A stretch of DNA of 64,000 bases from Paralteromonas sediminis (GCF_003820355.1 NZ_RPOK01000002.1:558001-622000), one strand, 5' to 3'. Positions 15,483 to 25,072 are shown, numbered from the stretch's first letter. Program-made: numbers and translations. The notes: generated by a model not told the origin, from the sequence alone.

Positions 15483-15851
15483 TCAAAATATAACGATAGT
15501 GGCCCAAAAAAGAGCTACAAGCCCCCAGCCCACAATATGTCCAAATATGCCAAATTTATTGTCTTCTTGACTTTGTTGTTCTGCACTTGCGTTTATATTA
15601 GGTTCTTCATCATGCTCTGGGTTGGGTTCCAGAACGTTTCCAGAGGCATCTTTTTTAGGCCTCCCATAAAGATTGCCTGCAATGGCCGCTGAAATAAACA
15701 CGGTGAAGAACTGCAAGGCGCTTAGCCAAAAAACGAAAATTTGAGTTAACGTCCAAATAAACCAAAAAATAGTAACAGCTTTAAAATACCTGCCACTTAT
15801 TAGAATGGTAATAAAAATAACCGCTTGCCACCCTAAAACTGCTTCAGTCAT
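15483..15851 (-). CDS. Membrane protein of unknown function
   Basis: 122 residues from the ATG at 15851, which has AAGGA 8 bases upstream; a TTG five codons earlier is less likely. Three to four hydrophobic segments (VIFITILISG, FWFIWTLTQIFVFWLSALQFF, IVGWGLVALFWATIVIF) flank an acidic, hydrophilic loop (NPEHDEEPNINASAEQQSQED). Not recognised. It is divergent from alpA across a 400-base intergenic region. Confidence 0.6.
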   Translation of the reverse strand: MTEAVLGWQAVIFITILISGRYFKAVTIFWFIWTLTQIFVFWLSALQFFTVFISAAIAGNLYGRPKKDASGNVLEPNPEHDEEPNINASAEQQSQEDNKFGIFGHIVGWGLVALFWATIVIF

Positions 15852-16251
15852 TTGTTGTTCCTTCAATATTCGCTAAATGAAATGATGTCATTTTTCATCA
15901 ACATTTAAGCTAGGTGAGACTTCGGTAATACTCAAGTTTGTTCGAGAGTATGTCAGAGTAGCTGTAAATATTAATTTTAGTTATCTTCTCAAACGGCAAG
16001 GATACCTGAACTTATTGCATCTTATATTATTTTGTACTATTTTCTACTCTACTGTTATTGCAGTAATACATTTCAATCAAGTCTCTACCGGAGAAAAGCA
16101 ACCCAAAATTGTGGGACTTTAGACTCTGACTAGCAGTACCAATGGGCGAATGTATCAGGTGGCAAATATGATATTTGTTGATGATATATCTGTGTCTATT
16201 GGTTTCACAATTCTTCCAAGCCAATAGATACACCATTCGATGGTGATACTC
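15852..16251. other. Divergent intergenic region upstream of alpA
   Basis: No supported gene. It should hold the promoters of alpA (plus) and of the minus-strand membrane gene. A clear inverted repeat, TCTATTGG and CCAATAGA, lies at 16195-16228, close to the alpA start. Confidence 0.5.
16195..16228. promoter_or_regulatory. Inverted repeat, candidate operator for alpA
   Basis: Eight-base arms TCTATTGG (16195-16202) and CCAATAGA (16221-16228) are separated by 18 bases and end 23 bases before the alpA start. Outside the arms GTG and ACAC also complement partly. The position suits a repressor site controlling the regulator-primase-helicase operon; the binding protein is unknown. Confidence 0.45.
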
Positions 16252-16458
16252 ATGTCTAACAAGGCAATTACTCCTCGCTGGCTTCGAATGAAGCAACTTT
16301 CAGACTACACAGGATTTAGCCCTGCATACTTATACAAACTCATTAGCTTAGGAAAGTTTCCTGCTAGCAAAAAAATCGACCCCAAAATATCGGTGTGGGA
16401 ACGCACTGTGGTTGATGAATGGATGGATTCTCAAGTCGAACATCAGGAGGCTTTATAA
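16252..16458 (+). CDS. AlpA-family transcriptional regulator
   Basis: 68 residues from the ATG at 16252 (an ATG four codons upstream has no better signal). MerR/excisionase-like winged helix: WLRMKQLSDYTGFSPAYLYKLISLGKFPASKKI...SVWERTVVDEWM. AlpA-type proteins in P4-like satellites and genomic islands activate integrase or excision genes. The stop overlaps the primase start as TAATG, so it heads a three-gene operon with primase and helicase. Confidence 0.88.
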   Translation: MSNKAITPRWLRMKQLSDYTGFSPAYLYKLISLGKFPASKKIDPKISVWERTVVDEWMDSQVEHQEAL

Positions 16459-17030
16459 TGAAAAAAGCCCCACAGAAAAATTTTCTGCAGAGCTCTTCGA
16501 ATAACCAATTAAATATTAGCAAAAAGCTGCAAACAAATCACATTAAAAAGCGGCTAAAACCGTTGATTCAGCATGATAAATTTGTGAACTGGGATTATCT
16601 TGAACGCGATGGAAAGACCATAAAACCACCCGTCAACAATAAAATGATTCCGATTAATGCGCAGTCGTCAGCAAACTGGCGTAGTTTCGATGAGGCTATA
16701 GAGATTAGTGATAAAATTGGCTTTGTATTAACTTGTGACGACCCATTTCTATTCATCGACCTTGACCATGTGCTAACCAATGGAAATCTGTGTGGTTGGG
16801 CTAATAGCTTGCTGGACGAACTACCAACAACTTATACCGAGGTCAGTCCAAGCGGTGATGGCATTCACCTTTACTACATGCTTGATGATTCGCCGCACAT
16901 ACCCTCAAATAAACACGCTATGAAGGACAAATCCTCATTGGAGGTGTATTTCAACAATCGCTATTTCACTATCACTGGCAATATATATAAGGATGCCCCG
17001 ATAGCATCTGTAAGCTGGAGTGACTTATGA
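16458..17030 (+). CDS. PrimPol-type primase (small archaeo-eukaryotic primase domain)
   Basis: 190 residues from the ATG at 16458, preceded by AGGAGG. The core of an archaeo-eukaryotic primase/PrimPol domain is visible: acidic motif DLD at residues 101-103 (FLFIDLDHV), then SPSGDGIH with His137, then RYFTITGN at 168-175. This matches the N-terminal polymerase domain of phage NrS-1-like primase-polymerases. It should make primers or copy DNA at the element's origin. It ends in an ATGA overlap with the helicase, which carries the domain that normally follows it in one polypeptide. It is short compared with the fused proteins. Confidence 0.8.
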   Translation: MKKAPQKNFLQSSSNNQLNISKKLQTNHIKKRLKPLIQHDKFVNWDYLERDGKTIKPPVNNKMIPINAQSSANWRSFDEAIEISDKIGFVLTCDDPFLFIDLDHVLTNGNLCGWANSLLDELPTTYTEVSPSGDGIHLYYMLDDSPHIPSNKHAMKDKSSLEVYFNNRYFTITGNIYKDAPIASVSWSDL

Positions 17031-18499
17031 ATACATTAGCTAAATACATGAAGTGGTCCAATAAAACTAACGAGTCAAAACAGCATAAGCATTACATTAG
17101 CGCGGCTAACAATACCTCTTTTATATCCACAGAAGGGGGGATGGACGATAACGCCATTCTAGGCATTATGTTTAACGCTGCTAACGGTGACGCAGTAAAG
17201 AAATTGTATGAAGGAGATGTATCTGCGCACAATAATGACAGCAGCGCTGCGGATTTGGCGCTCGTTAACCATATCGCATTTTATACACAAACCCCCAAGC
17301 AAATAGATAGGATTTTCAGAACTAGCGCACTGTTTCAGGAAAAGTGGGATGATGTTCACAGCGCAGATGGAAGAACTTATGGTGAGATGACCATCACTAA
17401 GGCCCTATCAGATTTGAGTAATACCTACTCGAGCCCTTCTAGAACGAAAGTTCAAACTGAAGCTAAAGAATTTCAATTTGTGAATGGCGCAGAGATTATT
17501 AAACGCTCCGGTAAAACTGATTGGTTAATTGAAAACTATATACCGAGTGACGCGACCGTATTGATATTTGGCAACCCCGCTAGTGGCAAGAGTCTTATTG
17601 CGCTCGACATGGCATGCTGCATTGGTTCTGGCAGAGACTGGGAGGGCAACACAGTAAAGCAAGGTAATGTTGCTTACATTGCTGGAGAAGGCTTTAACGG
17701 GCTCTCTAAGCGCTTGCGGGCAGTATCAGAGGCCAAAGACCTTGAGGTTAAACATTTTTACTCAAGCGAAATTTCAATGGACTTGATGGAGCGAGGTAGC
17801 GTTGACCTTGTTCGCAAAGCCGTGCGTGGCATTAATGATTTAAGACTTATTATTATTGACACACTGCACAGAAACTCCACGGGAGAAGAGAATAGCTCTA
17901 AGGACTTTTCTGTAATACTTAAGCACTGCGATTTGCTCAGAAATGCAACAGGAGCAACCATCATGCTTGTTCATCATAGCGGGCATAGCGACCAGAAGAG
18001 AAGCAGAGGTAGTAGCTCGATAAAAGGCGCTATGGATGCTGAGTTCAAAGTGTCGCAATCTCCCCAGAAGGTAGTTACGCTTGAATGCACAAAGATGAAG
18101 GATGACAAAAAGTCAGAGAGCATTAAGTTCGACCTTAAAACTGTGATTACGGACTACGACGATGATGGCGAGCCAATAGCTGGGCCGCTGTTAGAGAAAT
18201 CTACGACATACTTCAAGACTGATAAAACCGCAGTAATGAAAGGTAAAAATGCGCTGGCACTCGATATTTTGCGGGAACTTGCCGGTGCAAACGGTGAGCC
18301 AGTTAACAAGGCCAATTGGAGGGATTGCTTCATCAAAAGGTCTAACGTTAAGCCAGACTCAAAAGACCCTGTCGATGCAAAAAGAACACAATTCAAGCGA
18401 GCTGTGAAGTCGCTTAAGGAAAACGGCCTTGTTATTGAAGATAACGGCAGCTTCTCCATTGCTGATTCTGATGCATCCACAGAGGAGGACAATGAATAA
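17027..18499 (+). CDS. Replicative helicase with NrS-1-like linker domain and RepA-type AAA ATPase
   Basis: 490 residues. Residues about 41-128 resemble the helix-bundle domain that follows the PrimPol in NrS-1-like polymerases (KLYEGD...ADLALVNHIAFYT...IDRIFRTSALFQEKWD...GRTYGEMTITKAL). Then comes an AAA_25/RepA-type hexameric helicase core: Walker A GNPASGKS at 182-189, Walker B LIIIDT at 274-279, and HHSGH at 316-320 with RGSSSIKGAMD. The C-terminus (about 410-480) looks like a winged helix. It should unwind DNA for replication of the element, working with the overlapping primase. Confidence 0.85.
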   Translation: MNTLAKYMKWSNKTNESKQHKHYISAANNTSFISTEGGMDDNAILGIMFNAANGDAVKKLYEGDVSAHNNDSSAADLALVNHIAFYTQTPKQIDRIFRTSALFQEKWDDVHSADGRTYGEMTITKALSDLSNTYSSPSRTKVQTEAKEFQFVNGAEIIKRSGKTDWLIENYIPSDATVLIFGNPASGKSLIALDMACCIGSGRDWEGNTVKQGNVAYIAGEGFNGLSKRLRAVSEAKDLEVKHFYSSEISMDLMERGSVDLVRKAVRGINDLRLIIIDTLHRNSTGEENSSKDFSVILKHCDLLRNATGATIMLVHHSGHSDQKRSRGSSSIKGAMDAEFKVSQSPQKVVTLECTKMKDDKKSESIKFDLKTVITDYDDDGEPIAGPLLEKSTTYFKTDKTAVMKGKNALALDILRELAGANGEPVNKANWRDCFIKRSNVKPDSKDPVDAKRTQFKRAVKSLKENGLVIEDNGSFSIADSDASTEEDNE

Positions 18500-18620
18500 T
18501 CTTTTATTCATACCCGGACAGGACAGGACACCCCTAAAGGGGTGTGTCCATGTCTGTCCTGTTTTCGAGGATATGAACGATGGTCAAATGTCTGGACATG
18601 TCCGGACATTGTCCTTTTAA
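18492..18620 (+). CDS. Possible 42-residue ORF overlapping the helicase end
   Basis: ATG at 18492 lies within the last codons of the helicase and is preceded by GAGGAGG, a strong but close Shine-Dalgarno. The predicted peptide (starting MNNLLFIPGQD, ending VRTLSF) is encoded by the GGACA/TGTCC repeat cluster, so its composition may just reflect the repeats. No family recognised; translation is uncertain. Confidence 0.3.
   Translation: MNNLLFIPGQDRTPLKGCVHVCPVFEDMNDGQMSGHVRTLSF
18516..18614. repeat. Cluster of GGACA/TGTCC motifs, candidate origin or operator
   Basis: Nine pentamers lie in 99 bases: GGACA at 18516, 18521, 18526, 18594 and 18604; TGTCC at 18545, 18555, 18599 and 18610. They make a long interrupted hairpin around CCCC-TAAA-GGGG and two overlapping 10-base palindromes, GGACATGTCC (18594-18603) and TGTCCGGACA (18599-18608). 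The position right after the helicase and the dyad pattern suggest sites for a dimeric initiator or repressor. The same motif recurs at 19477, 19488 and 19512. Confidence 0.6.
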
Positions 18621-18865
18621 TTGGCCACTTTCTGCCAACATACAATATGTATAGCCTAAGAAGCAATAGCTAAAGGTTTTTAAAGCGACTTGTATACAGT
18701 GAGGAGTTGCTTTTAACGTCTATTAGTAATGACAATAACTACATTATTTTGTCGCAACAACTGATTGCGTAAATTTACCTTTCTAATAAGACCCAATAGG
18801 GATTGTGAAAATTTGAGGCTGGTGTTTTGAGTAGATGCGCTAGCGTCTATTACTGGGCTCCCCCC

Positions 18866-18889
18866 CTGTGGGTATTGATGGGACCCATC
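18866..18889. promoter_or_regulatory. CTGTGGGTAT box and GATGGG-A-CCCATC palindrome before the 98-residue gene
   Basis: CTGTGGGTAT (18866-18875) matches one arm of the inverted repeat at 19424-19558. Two bases on is a palindrome with six-base arms (18877-18889), 24 bases before the next start codon. It is a candidate operator; no binding protein is known. The preceding 245 bases back to 18621 contain no gene that I can support. Confidence 0.4.
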
Positions 18890-18913
18890 TAAAAAAACAA
18901 CAGGAGAAATAAG

Positions 18914-19210
18914 ATGAATATCAAACACAACCTAATCAAAGTCGATGTAAAAGCAAGAAATGGCATTTTGAAGCGGCTGTATGAGGATGTTAAAACACCT
19001 GCTTTATCTGCAATTGAATCCACTGAAAAACTAACTGCCAATGTTTTAATTGCATCTGTACAAACTTTTGATCTTGGCGTGACATCATTAAACGTTATTG
19101 CAGAAAGCATTGAAAGCACTGCTCGACACTCTGTAGAGCAGATGAAGCGCATTGATGTCGATTCAGTATTCAAATCATTAACAAAGGATAAAGAAAAAGA
19201 AACAGACTAA
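18914..19210 (+). CDS. Hypothetical helical protein of the island
   Basis: 98 residues with AGGAGA before the ATG. The sequence looks almost entirely alpha-helical, Ser/Thr-rich, with a charged C-terminus (SLTKDKEKETD) and no cysteine, signal peptide or membrane helix. I recognise no family. Its place between two repeat regions suggests a role in the element's replication or maintenance, but that is only positional. Confidence 0.55.
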   Translation: MNIKHNLIKVDVKARNGILKRLYEDVKTPALSAIESTEKLTANVLIASVQTFDLGVTSLNVIAESIESTARHSVEQMKRIDVDSVFKSLTKDKEKETD

Positions 19211-19638
19211 TAAAAGCAACTAAACTCTACCCCCCAAAAGCTTTACTGGCAACGCGATAAATAAGGCTCAATGTCCATACTAACCACCCTCTGATTCGAC
19301 CGGAATTTTAACTGTATAGCTTTGGCAGATTGGAGGTCTCGTCAACATACTTAGCTGTGTTTCAGTCAAAAGCATCTTTAACAAAAAAATTGCGTTATCA
19401 AAGTCGAATAATACCCCACTCCTCTGTGGATATATGGATAGCGAGTTCCAGTCACCTCAAGTATTGATAACAGCATGGACAAAATATGGACAGGCAAGCT
19501 GACCACATTGTTGTCCACACCGTTAACAACACAGTGACTGCTATCCACATACCCACAGATTTAACAATAATAACCACTTAATCTAATCCTTTGTCGTATG
19601 ATAAGGCTTACCACTTACGTAAACACAGGGATAAATCG
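19211..19638. other. Gene-free region with inverted repeat and DnaA-box-like sites (putative origin)
   Basis: No supported gene. It holds 19-base arms CTGTGGATATATGGATAGC (19424-19442) and GCTATCCACATACCCACAG (19540-19558), complementary at 17 of 19 positions, with AGTCAC inside each. Between them lie ATGGACA twice (19476, 19487) and TTGTCCACA (19511-19519), and on the right an AT-rich stretch. TGTGGATAT, TTGTCCACA and CTATCCACA each differ by one base from the DnaA box TTATCCACA or its complement. This is the layout of a small replicon origin. Confidence 0.5.
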
Positions 19639-19820
19639 ATGAAAAAAATGGGTTAGGCATAGCGGCACTTTTGGCTGTCACACTTCAAGTCTCTGCAGCA
19701 CCATTAATTAATTCGTGGATTGGTACTGGCGCTGACGCAGACAAAAGATTCTGTGAATATGGAGATGGAAAAATAAAAACTGTCCCTAGCAATAAGAACT
19801 GCCCGCTATCTAACGTTTAA
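19639..19820 (+). pseudogene. Small secreted peptide gene, frameshifted in a poly-A run
   Basis: ATG at 19639 with AGGGAT upstream is followed by seven A (19642-19648) and then hits TAG after five codons. If the run had eight A, the frame would read MKKNGLGIAALLAVTLQVSAA, a good signal peptide, then a 39-residue mature part ending NKNCPLSNV and TAA at 19818. The mature part has two cysteines. So the gene is out of frame by one base at the homopolymer; slippage or a sequencing error could restore it. Confidence 0.65.
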
Positions 19821-19874
19821 TCACAAAAGCGTAGTGTGAAGTGGAGCACATTTCATCACAACATTGAGCTAGAG

Positions 19875-19895
19875 TGTATATAAAACTGTATATAG
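19875..19895 (+). repeat. Paired TGTATATA repeats, right arm of the element
   Basis: TGTATATAA (19875-19883) and TGTATATAG (19887-19895) start 12 bases apart, the same spacing and orientation as the pair at 10848-10868. They lie 55 bases inside the right junction. Candidate arm-type integrase or excisionase sites. Confidence 0.6.
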
Positions 19896-19912
19896 CAAAT
19901 ATTTCAGGTAAC

Positions 19913-19942
19913 AAAAAGGCCCAACTATCAAATAGTTGAGCC
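19913..19942 (-). terminator. Island-borne terminator for tRNA-Ser
   Basis: On the minus strand an eleven-base stem with one G-T pair (around ATAGTTG and CAACTAT) and a three-base loop is followed by five T. It begins 7 bases past the tRNA 3' end, inside the element. It replaces the original terminator, now 9.2 kb away at 10678. Confidence 0.8.
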
Positions 19943-19949
19943 TTGAATA

Positions 19950-20041
<92 letters not shown>

Positions 20042-20054
20042 TGAAGTGCTGCGA

Positions 20055-20082
20055 ATCTTAATGATTTTTTTAGCCTTGTAAA
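20055..20082 (-). promoter_or_regulatory. Sigma70 promoter of tRNA-Ser
   Basis: On the minus strand TTTACA (-35) is followed after 16 bases by TAAGAT (-10), with 13 bases from there to the first tRNA base. The divergent yccA start is 215 bases away; the rest of this gap shows no gene. Confidence 0.7.
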
Positions 20083-20297
20083 GGGTAATTTTTAAAAAAG
20101 TGTTTGTTTGCCTGCAATTTGCGCAACATGGTGAATGATTGTTCGAATTAGTGATACCCAACAATATCTGAGGGTTTTATTCGTCTTTTTCTTTCGTTAA
20201 GTCAGCCAAAAACACCTTGAAAAAATGAACCAAAAGCCATACAACTACCCTAACTATACACATAGTGTGTTTAGCTTTCGTTCTGTTGGAGGGGAAA

Positions 20298-20966
20298 ATG
20301 GAACAACGTTCGGTATACAGTAGTGCTGCTAGGCCATCTGTATTAGAAACAAACAAAGTATTGCGCAATACTTACATGTTGCTAGCAATGACCATGGCTT
20401 TCAGTGCGGTATGTGCTGTCGTCACCATGGCTGTTGATATTAGCCCATTAATGTCATTGGGAATGACACTGGGTGCATTTATCACGCTGTTTGTGATAAA
20501 CAAAAAAGCAGAATCAGCCTCTGGCATATATTGGGTGTTTTTATTCACCGGCCTAATGGGTGGCTCTCTGGGTTACACGCTGGGCTATTACGCTAGCATC
20601 CCTGGCGGCCCGGGCATTATCGCTCAGGCGTTGGGAGGCACAGCGTTAGTGTTTTTTGCACTTTCCGGCTATGCATTATCTACCAAGAAAGATTTCTCCT
20701 TTATGGGTGGCTTTCTGATAGTGGGCTTAGTGGTAGTGCTGGTTGCAGCGCTTGCGAACATATTCTTCCAGGTACCCGCTGTAAGTTTAGCAATTAGCGC
20801 AGCCATCGTATTTTTGATGTCTGGCTTCATTCTGTTCGATACGAGCCGTATTGTTAACGGTGGTGAAACCAACTACATTCGCGCGACTGTTTCAATGTAT
20901 TTGAACATTTACAATCTGTTCGTTTCATTGTTGCATCTCATTGGCGCATTTGGTGGCGACGACTAA
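20298..20966 (+). CDS. yccA: Bax inhibitor-1 family membrane protein (YccA-like)
   Basis: 222 residues from the ATG at 20298, preceded by GGAGGGG; upstream in-frame codons are not needed. Seven hydrophobic segments, with the family's closing signature DTSRIVNGGETNYIRATVSMYLNIYNLF. E. coli YccA is an inner-membrane substrate and modulator of the FtsH protease. It sits upstream of tus genes as in Pseudomonas (PA2604 to PA2608) and ends in a terminator. Confidence 0.93.
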   Translation: MEQRSVYSSAARPSVLETNKVLRNTYMLLAMTMAFSAVCAVVTMAVDISPLMSLGMTLGAFITLFVINKKAESASGIYWVFLFTGLMGGSLGYTLGYYASIPGGPGIIAQALGGTALVFFALSGYALSTKKDFSFMGGFLIVGLVVVLVAALANIFFQVPAVSLAISAAIVFLMSGFILFDTSRIVNGGETNYIRATVSMYLNIYNLFVSLLHLIGAFGGDD

Positions 20967-20984
20967 ACCATAATAACGTAAACT

Positions 20985-21012
20985 ACACCCCTCACACGAG
21001 GGGTGTTTTTTT
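20985..21012 (+). terminator. Terminator of yccA abutting the tusD start
   Basis: Stem ACACCCCT and AGGGGTGT (20985-21006) followed by seven T, the last of which directly precedes the tusD ATG at 21013. It ends yccA transcripts and may attenuate tusDCE. Confidence 0.85.
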
Positions 21013-21351
21013 ATGCATCAAAGGAAAGTCGCCGTTTTTGTCACTGCACCAGCCAGCGACCTCGAAAAGTCTAAAAAGGCGTTACAAATGTGCCTAGATG
21101 TGGTGCACACGCAAACGCTTGTTGATCATGTATTCTTTTATTTCGATGCAGCTTACAATGCTGCACCAGACGCAATGTTTCACGAGGCATGGAATCAGTT
21201 TTCATCTGATTTTTCAATTCCACTCATAGCCTGCTCCACACTCGCCGAAAATCGTGGTCTGCATGCCGATGCTGCAGGCCGGTTTACATTTGCTGGGTTA
21301 AGCGAGTTCTATTCGCGTCTCCATCACTGTCACGAGGTGATCCAAGCATAA
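21013..21351 (+). CDS. tusD: Sulfurtransferase TusD
   Basis: 112 residues, DsrE-fold. TusD accepts sulfur from TusA and, in the TusBCD hexamer, passes it to TusE for 2-thiolation of the wobble uridine (mnm5s2U34) of tRNAs. The sulfur-carrying Cys is Cys74 in LIACSTLAENRGL, equivalent to Cys78 of E. coli. The only possible ATG follows a terminator's T-run with no Shine-Dalgarno in between. The stop overlaps the tusC start as TAATG. Confidence 0.92.
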   Translation: MHQRKVAVFVTAPASDLEKSKKALQMCLDVVHTQTLVDHVFFYFDAAYNAAPDAMFHEAWNQFSSDFSIPLIACSTLAENRGLHADAAGRFTFAGLSEFYSRLHHCHEVIQA

Positions 21352-21707
21352 TGTCGTCGATTTTATTTGTTGTACAATCAGCGCCTTATATTGCAGCCCA
21401 CAGCTCAGATGAAGCACATGATCTGATAATGGCTTCAACTGCCTATGGTCATAGCGCATCAGTATTGTTTATGCGAGAAGGCGTAACACAGCTTGTTTCA
21501 ACTCAAACACCGCCAGCAGGCTTTAAACACTGTGCAAAGCGTATCAGGGGCTTTGAGATGTTCGATGTTGAACCTTTGTTTGTGTCAAAACACTGCCTAG
21601 AACAACAAGATATCGAACTTGATTCCATTATTGATGGTGTTAATGTCCTCAGCAGTCAGCAAGTCGAACAACTAATTCGTGAAGCGACATTAACCCTGTA
21701 TTTGTAA
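21351..21707 (+). CDS. tusC: Sulfur relay protein TusC
   Basis: 118 residues, DsrE/F-fold subunit of the tRNA 2-thiouridine sulfur relay. It starts [13 protein letters not shown] and contains [18 protein letters not shown], the family core. Coupled to tusD by TAATG. The next gene is tusE, 17 bases downstream; no tusB gene lies between. Confidence 0.9.
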   Translation: MSSILFVVQSAPYIAAHSSDEAHDLIMASTAYGHSASVLFMREGVTQLVSTQTPPAGFKHCAKRIRGFEMFDVEPLFVSKHCLEQQDIELDSIIDGVNVLSSQQVEQLIREATLTLYL

Positions 21708-21724
21708 CAACCCAACGGACGACA

Positions 21725-22066
21725 ATGAGCGAAAACACACTGGCTTACAATGGCAATAGCATAGCGTTAGATAAAGAAGGTTATCTGCTTGATTACACTT
21801 TATGGGAAGAAGGCTTAGTGCCTCTGCTGGCGGAAAAAGAGAATATTGACCTTACTGAAGCACATTGGGAGCTAATCAGGTTTGTGCGCCAGTTTTACCT
21901 AGACTACGAAACGAGTCCGGCGATAAGAGCATTGGTAAAAGCAATGAAAATATCGTTTGGCCCTGAAAAAGGTAATAGCCGCTATTTACACCGTTTATTT
22001 CCAGCAGGACCGGCTAAGCAGGCAACAAAACTGGCAGGTTTACCCAAACCTGCCAAATGTCTGTAA
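21725..22066 (+). CDS. tusE: Sulfurtransferase TusE (DsrC family)
   Basis: 113 residues. It receives sulfur from TusBCD on the penultimate Cys (Cys112 in LPKPAKCL) and delivers it to MnmA-bound tRNA. The family landmarks [39 protein letters not shown] and the C-terminal [18 protein letters not shown] are all present. The second Cys common in dissimilatory DsrC is Thr here, as in TusE-type proteins. Confidence 0.94.
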   Translation: MSENTLAYNGNSIALDKEGYLLDYTLWEEGLVPLLAEKENIDLTEAHWELIRFVRQFYLDYETSPAIRALVKAMKISFGPEKGNSRYLHRLFPAGPAKQATKLAGLPKPAKCL

Positions 22067-22069
22067 ATC

Positions 22070-23758
<1,689 letters not shown>

Positions 23759-23762
<4 letters not shown>

Positions 23763-25072
23763 GTTTTATTCTCTGCTTGACGGTCTAGCTCACGTAAATA
23801 TGCCAGCTTTTCTTTCAATTTTTTTTCGAAACCTCGTTCATTTGGCACATACATGGGTTCAAGTATGACTTCATCCGGCAAATAGTGCTCACCAGCCGCA
23901 TACGCACCTGGTTCATTGTGCGCATAGCGATAGTCCTTCCCTATTTGTAGTTGCTTCATTAGTTTGGTTGGTGCATTGCGAAGGTGGTTAGGCACGGGCG
24001 AATCAGAAAAGTTTTTAGCCGCTTGTTTAGCCATGGCGAAAGCCCGATAAACTGCATTGCTTTTGGGAGCAAGTGAACAATAAACGGTGGCTTGAGCAAT
24101 CGCCCTTTCCCCCTCAGCGGGTCCAACGCGATGAAAAATATCCCAGGCGTTTAACGCGATTTGCATGGCGTTAGGGTCTGCATTACCGATATCTTCGCTT
24201 ACAATAGCCAATAATCGCCGAGCCACATAGAGTGGATCACCCCCGCCTTCGAGAATTCTGGCATACCAAAACAACGCCGCATCAGGATCTGACCCCCGAA
24301 CTGATTTATGAAATGCAGAAATCAGATCGTAAAACTCATCACCATGATTGTCGTACGCCGCTATTTTCTCACCACTTGCTTCTACAATATGCGCGGGTAA
24401 CAGCGTTTGCCCAGGCGCCACTAGATCACAGGCCAATTCCAGCGTCATCAGTGCCCTTCTAGCATCACCAGCAGCTGTTTTCACAAGCACGTTGATTGTA
24501 TTTGGGCCCAGTTCAATACTTTTTTCAGCAAGGTCTGCATCATGAGTCAGTGCATGTTTAACCAGTGCTTCGATATGTGGCGCTTGGAGTGACTGTAAGA
24601 CGTAAACCCTTGCGCGGGACAACAAGGCCTTATTCAGCGAAAAAGACGGGTTTTCAGTGGTTGCACCGATAAAAGTCACTGTGCCGTCTTCCACAAACGG
24701 TAAAAAGGCGTCCTGCTGACTTTTATTAAAACGGTGTACTTCATCCACAAATAACAGCGTACGAGTTTGCACTTGTCTAGAGGCCTGAGCTTGTTCAATG
24801 GCTGCTCTGATGTCTTTTACACCGGACGTTACGGCTGACAAAGTGATCATGCTTGCTTTGGCATATTGGCAGATAAGACTGGCCAGCGTGGTTTTTCCCG
24901 TGCCCGGAGGCCCCCACAAAATCATACTATGACAATCACCGGCTATCATCATTTTGTGAAGAGGCTTGTCTGGCGCAAGTAAGTGTTCTTGCCCAATATA
25001 ATCTGACAAAGAAGTTGGCCGCATTCTAGCGGCCAATGGTTGGAAAGCTGGATTGTCTTTAAACAAGGTCAA
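23759..25072 (-). CDS. rarA: Replication-associated recombination protein A (MgsA)
   Basis: 437 residues. An AAA+ ATPase related to clamp-loader subunits, acting at stalled forks and DNA ends. Walker A GPPGTGKT at 54-61, Walker [16 protein letters not shown], sensor 1 [11 protein letters not shown], and C-terminal tetramerisation region ([17 protein letters not shown]...YLPDEV). The start codon is TTG (25070-25072), overlapping the lolA stop as TTGA; crcB overlaps its end. Confidence 0.95.

Noticed and set aside
16027-16296. 89-codon minus-strand ORF upstream of alpA
   Set aside because: It runs over the alpA start and the operator-like repeat, has no ribosome-binding site and an unconvincing composition.
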